From Bacteroidales bacterium (lineage in GTDB: Bacteria; Bacteroidota; Bacteroidia; Bacteroidales; UBA932), in the NCBI GenBank assembly GCA_017962025.1, contig JAGCWD010000008.1, forward strand, positions 1 to 38,139: DNA of 38,139 bases. The letters run 5' to 3'. The position numbers were made by a program, and so were the translations under genes. Of the stretch, positions 6,902 through 16,260 are shown piece after piece. Each line of letters opens with the position of its first letter. The first letter of the stretch is position 1. The notes beneath the pieces were generated by a model that searched no databases, had not been told where the DNA came from, and saw only the letters and a program-made list of their open reading frames with translations.

Positions 6902-9766
6902 CTATCTGCAATAAATAACATCTTTCGGAATCCGGACGAAACGAGATTCTCCTTGCGGCCTCCATGCCCAGAAAAGTTCCTGTCCTTCGTAATCCTCCAA
7001 ATAAGACAGGCGGAATGGATGTAATCCCTTCATCAACGGAATGCGACCTGTAGCAGTGTAGGCTGAATGGGATCCGTCATTGTCCACAACCGGTCGGCCG
7101 TCAATCTCAAGCAGGGCTCCATCATCGCTGCGAAGGGCGAACTCCCATATTCCATCGGAAGGGATATCAATATAACCAGTGAATATGTAGCCGAAATGAT
7201 CCTCATCCGGAGCTTCCTTGATGGAAGGTTCCTCCATGACTCCTGAGGATAATGCCTTACTCGACCTTACATCGGCGGTACAGGTGAAAAGACCGGTGTG
7301 ATAGGTATATCTGCATCCCTGCTTCAGTCCAGAGACTTTTGCGGAAGGAATCTTTATCGCCGGGAAGGCATGTATCCTCATAGTTGCACTGGGAGTCATG
7401 CCTTCTTTGAATGCCCTGGCGGTTATCACAAGGTCTTCCCTGGTTTTAAAGGGTTCTGAAAGAAGCGGGGAATCAATATCCGGTTCACTTCCGTCAAGAG
7501 TATAACGGATGGAAGCGCCTTCCGTCCTGCATTTGAGATCCACCTCCAGGTCTCCTTCGTAGTAGCTGGGATCCATTGGCAGGAAAGGTATGGAAACCTC
7601 ATTCCCGTCCGTCAATGAGTACAAGCCCTGCTTTTTGACCACATCACGGTCCTCTACCGGAGTGGATGAAAGGATGAAACGGAGTTCTCCTCCCTGCATC
7701 AGATCCTCATAAGTGATGAAATCAGCTGCTACAGGGCTGCCATTGAATATCACTGACTTTATGTAGGGATTCTCAGGATGGTCGGCGATTATCACCAGTT
7801 CCTTGCCTGAAGAAAGCTTGACAGTGGCCTTCTTGAAAAGAGGAGCCGCGAAAACATATTCACCGGTTCCGGGACAGACGGGATATATTCCAAGTGAAGA
7901 GAGGACATACCAGGCACTCATCTGTCCGCAATCCTCGTTTCCACTGATTCCTTCCGGGGTAGGAGAGTACATTTCATCCAGCATCCTGCGGACCAGGACC
8001 TGGGACTTTGAAGGCTTCCCGAGGAAATTGTACAGCCAGGTCATATTGTGACTGGGCTCATTGCCATGTGCATACTGACCGACAAGGCCGGTCATGTCGC
8101 TTATCTTGACTCCGGGATCCCTTTCGTCGTAACTGAATAGGGAATCCAAGGCTGCAATCATAGCTTCCTGTCCACCCATCAAGGCTGTAAGTCCCTGGAA
8201 ATCATGAGGGGCAAAGAAACGGTATTGCCATGGAATGCCTTCTACATAGTCGCGGGAACTACCTATGGGATTGAAAGGAGACATCCAGTTGCCATTGGTA
8301 TTCCTGCCACGCATGAATCCGGTGGAAGCATCGAAGACTGAGACATATCTTCGTGCCCTAGAGTAATACTCTCCGGCAATGTCATCCCGTCCGAGATCTT
8401 CCGCCATCCTGGCAATGCACCAGTCGTCGTAAGCAAATTCAAGGGTCTTGGAAACCGCTCCACCCTGAGTGTTCGCAGGCACGAAACCGAACTCGTTGTA
8501 AGAGGGGGAACACTCATCAGAGTTCGAAGCCTCAACCATTGCTTCCAGAGCCTTGTCTCCGTCAAAGGAGCGGATTCCCCTGAGCCATGCATCAGCTATG
8601 ACCGGAATGGCATGGTAGCCTATCATGCAGTCGGTTTCAGAACTGGCAAGGGGCCACTTGGGCAGCCTGCCGCCCTTATCATACATATCCAGCATGCTAT
8701 AGACCATGTCTTCGACAAGAGTCGTGTTCACAAGGGTCTGAAGAGGGTTCCAGCTCCTGAAAGTATCCCAAAGGGAAAGGGTTGAGTAAAAAGCCCTTCC
8801 TTGAGGAACAGTTGATATCTCCTGACAGAAATCGCGATAGCGGCCTGAAACATCGTCCATACGGTTCGGGACAACCATTGTATGGTACAGGGCAGAGTAG
8901 AAATTGGCCGTAGCCTTCCTGCTTCCTCCCTGGACCCTGATTACTCCCAATGCATCAGCCCAAGCCTCGGCTGCCTCAGAGCGGACTGTATCGAAATCCT
9001 TAGATCCGACCTCGGCTTTCAGGTTTTCAGAAGCACCTTCCACATCAACCTGGGACAGGCCCACTGAGACAGTTAGCACCTTGGTATCCTCAGGGAATGA
9101 CAGAAGGATCCTGTCCCCCTCAAGACGTTCTGCAGAAATGAAAGGAACTGAGAAAGAAGCGTTGAAGAAGATCTGCCTGTCAGGTGCCCATCCCCGTACG
9201 CGGCGTCCTCCCTTGAGGGTGTTGCTCCCTTCCGTTTTCATGAATATCGCTTCGGGATTGAGTTCCCCGATGAAATAAGCGGCATCGACAAGGACATGGC
9301 GGCTACCTTCCTTGTTGAATGAGTACCTGTGGACTCCCGTCCTGGTTGTGGCGGTGAGTTCCACAAGGAAGCCGGCCTCAGGGAAATCAACTTTGTAGTA
9401 ACCGGGTGATGCTTCCTCGTCGTCATGGGAGAAAGGAAGATTCTCCGGAATTACATCTCCTATGAAAGGGAGAAATAAAAAGTCACCCAAATCGGCACAA
9501 CCGGTACCGCTGAGATGGGTATGTGAAAAGCCCAGAATGGAGGGGTCGCTGTAATGGTAGCCCGAACTGCCATCCCACGTCCTGTTCCTGGTGTCGGGAC
9601 TGAGCTGGACCATTCCAAATGGAGTGGTCGCTCCGGGATAGGTGTGACCATGGAAACCGGTGCCGACAAATGGATCCGCTTCAGCGAGGGGATCAATGGC
9701 ACTGTTACATGAGACTGTCGCAATAACAATCGCGACCATCCAAAACAAATGATTACGGTAGTGCAA
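6902..9766 (-). CDS. GH92 exo-alpha-mannosidase with C-terminal CHB_HEX-like and PA14 modules
   Basis: GH92 is calcium-dependent and trims alpha-mannose. N-terminal hallmarks: DPFVGTGFHGHTYPGATTPFG, SSGYHYSD, GFSHTHLSGTG. The (alpha/alpha)6 domain carries YNEFGFVP, NEPSHNMTWLYN and GNEDCGQMSAWYVLSSLGIYP, the usual catalytic region. After the GH92 fold comes a CHB_HEX-like beta module (IRYTLDGSEPD) and then a PA14 module (about the last 130 residues: GYIDIPSDGIWEFALRSDDG), probably carbohydrate-binding. The start is unsettled. ATG at 9820 lies upstream of the predicted promoter. TTG at 9766 gives a charged lipoprotein signal (HYRNHLFW then IVIATVSC). ATG at 9739 gives a very short one. I chose 9766. 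First gene of the five-gene operon; predicted cell-surface or periplasmic lipoprotein. Confidence 0.93.
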   Translation of the reverse strand: MHYRNHLFWMVAIVIATVSCNSAIDPLAEADPFVGTGFHGHTYPGATTPFGMVQLSPDTRNRTWDGSSGYHYSDPSILGFSHTHLSGTGCADLGDFLFLPFIGDVIPENLPFSHDDEEASPGYYKVDFPEAGFLVELTATTRTGVHRYSFNKEGSRHVLVDAAYFIGELNPEAIFMKTEGSNTLKGGRRVRGWAPDRQIFFNASFSVPFISAERLEGDRILLSFPEDTKVLTVSVGLSQVDVEGASENLKAEVGSKDFDTVRSEAAEAWADALGVIRVQGGSRKATANFYSALYHTMVVPNRMDDVSGRYRDFCQEISTVPQGRAFYSTLSLWDTFRSWNPLQTLVNTTLVEDMVYSMLDMYDKGGRLPKWPLASSETDCMIGYHAIPVIADAWLRGIRSFDGDKALEAMVEASNSDECSPSYNEFGFVPANTQGGAVSKTLEFAYDDWCIARMAEDLGRDDIAGEYYSRARRYVSVFDASTGFMRGRNTNGNWMSPFNPIGSSRDYVEGIPWQYRFFAPHDFQGLTALMGGQEAMIAALDSLFSYDERDPGVKISDMTGLVGQYAHGNEPSHNMTWLYNFLGKPSKSQVLVRRMLDEMYSPTPEGISGNEDCGQMSAWYVLSSLGIYPVCPGTGEYVFAAPLFKKATVKLSSGKELVIIADHPENPYIKSVIFNGSPVAADFITYEDLMQGGELRFILSSTPVEDRDVVKKQGLYSLTDGNEVSIPFLPMDPSYYEGDLEVDLKCRTEGASIRYTLDGSEPDIDSPLLSEPFKTREDLVITARAFKEGMTPSATMRIHAFPAIKIPSAKVSGLKQGCRYTYHTGLFTCTADVRSSKALSSGVMEEPSIKEAPDEDHFGYIFTGYIDIPSDGIWEFALRSDDGALLEIDGRPVVDNDGSHSAYTATGRIPLMKGLHPFRLSYLEDYEGQELFWAWRPQGESRFVRIPKDVIYCR

Positions 9767-9795
9767 ATCTGTAGTGTTATTAACCCTTAAAGTGA

Positions 9796-9860
9796 CAAAA
9801 ATAGCAAACAGACCTGCCAATTTGCGAAATAATGCGCTGACATATACCCTATTTCACGCA
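9796..9860 (-). promoter_or_regulatory. Promoter and upstream control element of the GH92 operon
   Basis: On the minus strand, TATTTTTG at 9803-9796 is a perfect TAnnTTTG -7 box. No good -33 TTG lies 19-20 bp upstream. TGCGTGAAATA at 9860-9850 directly follows the stop codon of the OstA-like gene, and CGCAAATT lies at 9826-9819. The distance from the start of TGCGTGAA to the end of the -7 box is 65 bases, exactly as in front of susC. The placement argues that the GH92 start codon is downstream, at 9766 or 9739. Confidence 0.6.
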
Positions 9861-12440
9861 TTATCTGCTCTCTTTCCTCGCCTTTTTTTTCTCGAATTTT
9901 TCCTTATAGGACTCCAGGATTCTCTGCTCTTTTTCCTCACGCTTGGCTCGCGCTTTCAGCATCTTTTCCATCTTGATCCTTTGTTTTTCCTGGAGTTTGG
10001 CGGCCTTCTTGGCGGCCTTCTCGGCATCCCTGGCATCCAGTGCAGCCCACTTCTCCTCCTTTCGGGAGAGCTTCTCCTGCCTGGCCTTCTCCTTTGATGC
10101 CTTCTTTGCTTCCCTCTCGGCCTTTTGTTTGGCCTTCTGCTCAATCTTGGGATCGACAGGAATCTTGGACTTGAGGGCCTCAATGGTCTGACCGGCAAGC
10201 AGGGAATCTATCTGATTTGCATCCAAAACCAAGGTATCTCCACCAGCAGGTATTTCAGAAACAGCATTCTGGACCGGTACCTCTTGTTCTGACTGATTGA
10301 TCTCTTCGGATGGTTGTACCTCCTCTGCCTGATTCTCGCCTTCAGCCGATTCTGCCGCCTGTTGTTCCAGTTCTGCTTCTTCCTTAAGCCTTCTCTGCTC
10401 TTCCTGGCGGGCTCTTTTCTGCTGCTCAGCCTCTCTCAGGTTCTTGTCAAGCTCCTGCAGGTAACCCGGGAAATACTCATCCGTGTTCCTGAAGACAGGG
10501 CGACTGATCTTCTCGTATCTCTCCCTTTCAGTCTCTCTGGGGACATGGGATGTCACGTCCTCAGGCCCTTTGGGACGCTTATCCGGAAGCCATTCGAAAC
10601 CTTTCAAAATGCGCTCGTCTTTCCTCAGCTGGACCACAGGATAAGCATCACTCTTGACTTCCTCAAAGTAGTTCAAGTCGTAAAGGTCACCATCCTTGAA
10701 GGTAGCTGTAAGCATCTTCGCTTCGAACTTGTTGACAGTAGCATAGGCCCCGTTCTCCTCAAGGAAGAACACTCCGGACGAGCCTCCCATGGAGTCGAAT
10801 CGCTGCAACCCTCCTGTCGAATCGAAATAGGCCATCATCTCGGCTCCTTTGATCTGGTCGAACAACAGTGAGTCCTCCTGGAAAATGATGAAGGCATTGG
10901 ACATGAGGCTGGCTTTTTCCAATGCCCTGTTCTTGATCACTACGGAAATACTGTCGGAAGAGTACTGCCTGTTGATCTCATTCCAGACAACAGGGCTCTT
11001 GTAGAGACGTACCAGGGAATCCAAGTCATTATAAGCCAACGAATCACAGGCCACCTGCATATCTCTCTTGAAGACTTTGACATTCCGTACACATTGCAGG
11101 AAACCTATCCTCGTTGTATCCTTAGGACCGGCCAGCGAGTCGGACACCGCCAAGGAGTCTGAAACCATCAGTGAATCCGGCACGGATAACGAATCTGGGC
11201 GGGCGACCTTCAAGCTGTCTGGAAGTTGCGGCCACCCAACGTCACCGACCACTTCCATAGGAGCAGGCAGGAAAGGAGCGTTCTTTGTTTCAGGAGGCTT
11301 AATCCCCAAGGCAGCTGCGGCGTTGGGATCTTCTTCCAACATTTTTTGCCTGGCTGCCTCAGCTGCCGCCTTTGCTTCCTCAGCCGCCCTCTGGCGATAT
11401 TCGTTGATAGGATCGATATTCAGGTCCTTGAGCCTGGCCTCTGCACTCGCCAACTCTCCTTCAGCGATATCACATTTGGGCACTGTCCAATAGATGATCT
11501 CATCACCACCCACATAGACAGTGTCCCTCCCCGCATTTTCCTCCGAAACTACTATAACGGCCGGATCACGGTTCATCCGGATGTACTGCAGGGAATCAAT
11601 ATACTGCATGTATCCGGCCACTGCAGAGACCTTCCTGGTCGTGTCCAGCAACTCCACGTTGCCAAACATCTCCGCATCTCCGGATATTCGATGATACACC
11701 AGCGAGTCGGACCAAGCTTCCTGGGTTTCGGTCAGGATGTGGACATTGCTGGTGAATGTAAAAACCTCATTCTTGCGATCGTACCAACCGGAATCAGAGG
11801 AAAGCATGTTGTTGTCTCTCCAGGCATGGGTGTTCTGGTTGAAAACAGCAACCCCGGTTTCAGTGTTGTAGTCCAGGGACCGTGTCTTGACGAAGACGGT
11901 GTCGGTGAACATGTTGACATCGCCATAGAAATTGAAGCTCTTAATCTTTGAATCGTAAGTCCCTTCAGCACTTTCTATGAGCTGGCCGTCCTTATCCCTG
12001 AAGGCTCCTCCACGGATAAATGTAGCTACGCTGTCCTTGGTGTTGTAATCAAGGTACCTTGTCCTAAGGGTATTCTTGTCCTTGTCCTGAAGCTGGACGA
12101 CAGTGCCCCGGAACTGGGCAAGGTTTTCATTGATCAGATAGTCGAGTTTGTCACTGCTCAGGACCGTCCGGTTCTGAATGATCTTGACATGGCCTATTGC
12201 CTTGATAATGTTTTCGTTTACATTCCATAGCGCCGTGTCGCAGAGAAGCAGGGTGGCATTATGCTCGAAACGGGCATGACCAAGAGCCTTACGGAAACTA
12301 GCCCCATCCTCATCGACCTGCTGGAGCTTGTCGCAGCCCAGAAGTCGGACCAGACTGTCCCTCCTCTCATTCCTTTGCGCAAAAAGGCTCAAGGAAAAGA
12401 GGAGAAGGATAGAGGCAGTTATTATCCGCTTAGGAAACAT
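9861..12440 (-). CDS. OstA/LptA-like envelope protein with long charged C-terminal tail
   Basis: Product of 859 aa with signal peptide MFPKRIITASILLLFSLSLFAQ. Residues about 40-330 are OstA-like beta-jellyroll repeats (GHVKIIQNRTVLSSDKLDY, FRGTVVQLQDKD, TRSLDYNTETG), the fold of LptA and the LptD N-terminus that handles lipopolysaccharide in the periplasm. A second OstA-like stretch follows at about 440-600. Between them are an Ala/Glu-rich helix and a short tandem repeat of the form xDSLxV (about residues 414-437). From about 650 to the end the protein is extremely rich in Lys, Glu, Ala and Arg and probably helical or coiled. No LptD barrel is present. The start overlaps the SurA-like gene by one base (TGATG). 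The neighbourhood (guaB, PpiC-like genes, OstA) is one I know from Bacteroides. A role in LPS transport or outer-membrane assembly is inferred. Confidence 0.85.
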   Translation of the reverse strand: MFPKRIITASILLLFSLSLFAQRNERRDSLVRLLGCDKLQQVDEDGASFRKALGHARFEHNATLLLCDTALWNVNENIIKAIGHVKIIQNRTVLSSDKLDYLINENLAQFRGTVVQLQDKDKNTLRTRYLDYNTKDSVATFIRGGAFRDKDGQLIESAEGTYDSKIKSFNFYGDVNMFTDTVFVKTRSLDYNTETGVAVFNQNTHAWRDNNMLSSDSGWYDRKNEVFTFTSNVHILTETQEAWSDSLVYHRISGDAEMFGNVELLDTTRKVSAVAGYMQYIDSLQYIRMNRDPAVIVVSEENAGRDTVYVGGDEIIYWTVPKCDIAEGELASAEARLKDLNIDPINEYRQRAAEEAKAAAEAARQKMLEEDPNAAAALGIKPPETKNAPFLPAPMEVVGDVGWPQLPDSLKVARPDSLSVPDSLMVSDSLAVSDSLAGPKDTTRIGFLQCVRNVKVFKRDMQVACDSLAYNDLDSLVRLYKSPVVWNEINRQYSSDSISVVIKNRALEKASLMSNAFIIFQEDSLLFDQIKGAEMMAYFDSTGGLQRFDSMGGSSGVFFLEENGAYATVNKFEAKMLTATFKDGDLYDLNYFEEVKSDAYPVVQLRKDERILKGFEWLPDKRPKGPEDVTSHVPRETERERYEKISRPVFRNTDEYFPGYLQELDKNLREAEQQKRARQEEQRRLKEEAELEQQAAESAEGENQAEEVQPSEEINQSEQEVPVQNAVSEIPAGGDTLVLDANQIDSLLAGQTIEALKSKIPVDPKIEQKAKQKAEREAKKASKEKARQEKLSRKEEKWAALDARDAEKAAKKAAKLQEKQRIKMEKMLKARAKREEKEQRILESYKEKFEKKKARKESR

Positions 12441-13834
12441 CAGTCCTCAGAGAACTTGGAAGCCCACCCGGCGCGATGGAAATCACAGTCCTTGAACATG
12501 GGATCGATGAAGACGCGTGTCTCTGCAATCTTCTTATCGATGAAACTGTCGATGGCCTCCATCTGCTTTGCCCTCCTTACTTCACTTTGAAGCTGTGAGA
12601 AATCATCGTTGAAAGAAGCGGTGTGAGCCGGAATGATCTTGTCCACCCTTATGATCTTGTAGTTGGTCTTTCCTACCACAAAATCCTTTTCCTGGTCCTG
12701 GCGACCATCGTTGTCGGTGGATTGGACAGGTTCGGAAATCTCCCCTTCCTTGAGGTCTTTGATCGCCCTGTAGTCCTCCGGCTTTAACTGGTCAATCTCG
12801 AAATATGAGGATCCGGTGTTAGGATCGGACATCTGGCCTCCGTTAGTCTTGGTAGGGGCATCCTGGGAATAGAAACTGGCAGCCATCTTGAAGGTTACTG
12901 CCCCATTAAGAATCTCCGTACGGAGGCTGTCAAGGGTCTTGAAAGCCTTCTCCCGGTCCTCTGTGGTGTATTGGGGCTTCATTAGAATGTGTCTGGCATT
13001 GAACATGTCCCCTTTCTTCTCGATTACCTCGATGATGTGGAATCCATCAGGAGTCTCTACGATCTGGGAGATAACCCCAGGTTTGAGGGCCATGGCTGCG
13101 TCTGAGAATACCGGCCAGAAAATAGACTTGGAAGCCATTCCAAGTTCACCTCCCCTTCTGGAGCTACCGGGGTCCTCTGAATACATCCTGGCAAGGGTTG
13201 AAAACTTCTCTCCGTTTATGATCCTTTCGCGAAGTTCGAGAAGTTTCTCACGGACAGCCATGTCGGCGGCCTCACGGTCAGGATAAAGGCAGATCTGGCT
13301 GAGCTGGTACTTGATCGGAACGATCGGGAGGTTATTGGAATCCACTGTGTCAAGGTATTCCTTCACATCATGAGGAGTCATGTCAGGAATGGTCCTCATT
13401 ATCTTGGTCTGCTCTTCCTGGGTAAGGCTCATGTCTTCGTACTGCTTGCGCCAATCCTGACGGAGACGGTAAAGAGGCTTACCGAAGTATTCTTCCAACT
13501 TGTCTTCACCCCCGAGATAGGTAAGGAACTGGTCAATCCGCTGGGAAAGCATTCCTTCGACATTATCCTGGTTTACGGTCAGGGAGTCGATGCGGGCCTG
13601 CATGAGGAAAAGCTTGGATTCCAGCATATTCTCCAGCACCTCACATCGGACGTTCCTGTCGGAGGAAAGTCCCTGTGCCCCTCTCTCCTTCACCGAAGAC
13701 TCGATGTCGGAGATCATGATGGCCTCGTTACCAACTACAGCAACCGTCTTGTCGATATATTTGTATTTCTGGGCAGAAACCATCGAGCCTGCAGCCACGA
13801 TGGCAATTAGTGTAAGAATGGATTTCCTTGTCAT
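12440..13834 (-). CDS. surA: SurA-like periplasmic peptidyl-prolyl isomerase with two parvulin domains
   Basis: Product of 464 aa with signal peptide MTRKSILTLIAIVAAGSMVSAQ. A SurA N-terminal-type helical chaperone region follows (VAVVGNEAIMISDIESSV through about residue 165). Then there are two parvulin (PpiC) domains: the first around YQLSQICLYPDREAA to HIIEVIEKK with GGELGMASKSIFWPVF, the second around NARHILMKPQYTTED to YKIIRVDKI with GGQMSDPNTGSSYFEI. SurA chaperones unfolded beta-barrel proteins from the inner membrane to the BAM machinery and isomerises prolyl bonds. It starts 2 nt after the stop of the PPIase-like lipoprotein gene and overlaps the OstA-like gene by one base, so the three are one operon behind guaB. 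Partners are probably outer-membrane proteins such as SusC or LptD. Confidence 0.92.
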   Translation of the reverse strand: MTRKSILTLIAIVAAGSMVSAQKYKYIDKTVAVVGNEAIMISDIESSVKERGAQGLSSDRNVRCEVLENMLESKLFLMQARIDSLTVNQDNVEGMLSQRIDQFLTYLGGEDKLEEYFGKPLYRLRQDWRKQYEDMSLTQEEQTKIMRTIPDMTPHDVKEYLDTVDSNNLPIVPIKYQLSQICLYPDREAADMAVREKLLELRERIINGEKFSTLARMYSEDPGSSRRGGELGMASKSIFWPVFSDAAMALKPGVISQIVETPDGFHIIEVIEKKGDMFNARHILMKPQYTTEDREKAFKTLDSLRTEILNGAVTFKMAASFYSQDAPTKTNGGQMSDPNTGSSYFEIDQLKPEDYRAIKDLKEGEISEPVQSTDNDGRQDQEKDFVVGKTNYKIIRVDKIIPAHTASFNDDFSQLQSEVRRAKQMEAIDSFIDKKIAETRVFIDPMFKDCDFHRAGWASKFSED

Positions 13835-13836
13835 CT

Positions 13837-14694
13837 TTAATAAATTACAAAATTCTCCCGGACCTTGGCATCTTCTATCAAGTCTCGTTCCAAAGTGGTC
13901 AGAAGGTCATGCTTTCTGACGCTGATGATTATGTCCTTGATGTTTTCCTCGCAGAACTCCAAAGGAGCATTTTCCCCCGCCTTGATCATGTCCACAACGA
14001 AGGCTACGCAAAGATTCCCGTCATTATCCGGAATCTCAATGAAAGATCCGTTCTTTTTGGAGAGCATCTGGACATAGTCAACTCCGAATTCGGCCGCAAG
14101 TGTCATCGCGTCCATCCAGGTTTCGGAAAAGTCGATATAGCGCTGAGCCGAATTGAAAGCCACACTGTCCGCAGCTATCACATCCTCCACATCTGAGGAC
14201 GACATCAACTTCTTTATCTTTTGGAGGTTCGGAGAATCCTTGGCTATTTTCATGAACCGGGCTTTCAGGATCGGACGTTCCAGGATGAAATTATCCTTGT
14301 GGGAATTGTAATAGTCGCTAACCGCGGCTCCGGAAACCGAAGTATCTAGCCTCTCAGCTATGTATTTCTGCTCGAACCGGTATCTCAGCAGGGACTGCCT
14401 GTAAGCTTCAAGTTCCTTTGACACATCCTTGTCTTCCTTTCCCAGTTTCTGTTCGGCAATGTCCTGGAAAGCCTTGTCTGTAACCCAGGAATTAATGAAC
14501 ATGGCTGCGAGATGGGTGCTGTCCTCAGGACTAATCCCATTAGGAATCAAGTCCTCCAGCTCCGAACGATAAAGTTTGTGCCCTCCTAGCTTCGCCACCA
14601 CTTCCCCATCGTGGACATAAGATTGGAAGACCTTGCACGAAGGCATGGCCAACACGATGAGAAAAATGATGAATATGCTGGGACGACGGAACAC
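13837..14694 (-). CDS. SurA-N/PpiC-like lipoprotein lacking a recognisable parvulin domain
   Basis: Product of 285 aa with lipoprotein signal MFRRPSIFIIFLIVLAMPSC (Cys20). The region VVAKLGGHKLYRSELEDLIPNG followed by INSWVTDKAF and a helix rich in Glu, Lys and Gln resembles the N-terminal chaperone helices of SurA and PpiD. The conserved parvulin landmarks (the ARHIL strand and the GGxLG loop) are not found: where the catalytic domain should start the sequence runs LKARFMKIAKDSPNLQKIKK and then diverges. It is therefore probably a chaperone or holdase rather than an isomerase. It lies between guaB (8 nt gap) and the SurA-like gene (2 nt gap). A joint role with SurA in outer-membrane protein folding is inferred from position. 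Confidence 0.78.
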   Translation of the reverse strand: MFRRPSIFIIFLIVLAMPSCKVFQSYVHDGEVVAKLGGHKLYRSELEDLIPNGISPEDSTHLAAMFINSWVTDKAFQDIAEQKLGKEDKDVSKELEAYRQSLLRYRFEQKYIAERLDTSVSGAAVSDYYNSHKDNFILERPILKARFMKIAKDSPNLQKIKKLMSSSDVEDVIAADSVAFNSAQRYIDFSETWMDAMTLAAEFGVDYVQMLSKKNGSFIEIPDNDGNLCVAFVVDMIKAGENAPLEFCEENIKDIIISVRKHDLLTTLERDLIEDAKVRENFVIY

Positions 14695-14702
14695 GGGTGG
14701 TA

Positions 14703-16222
<1,520 letters not shown>

Positions 16223-16260
16223 GTTGAAGACAAGTAGGGCTGCCCTGTGAGTAAATAGTA

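Noticed and set aside
11226-11951. Open frame of 241 codons on the plus strand
   Set aside because: Antisense shadow of the OstA-like gene; no recognisable protein.
16236-16246. Palindrome AGGGC-T-GCCCT upstream of the guaB -33 box
   Set aside because: Arms of 5 bp are expected by chance many times in 38 kb, and nothing else supports an operator.
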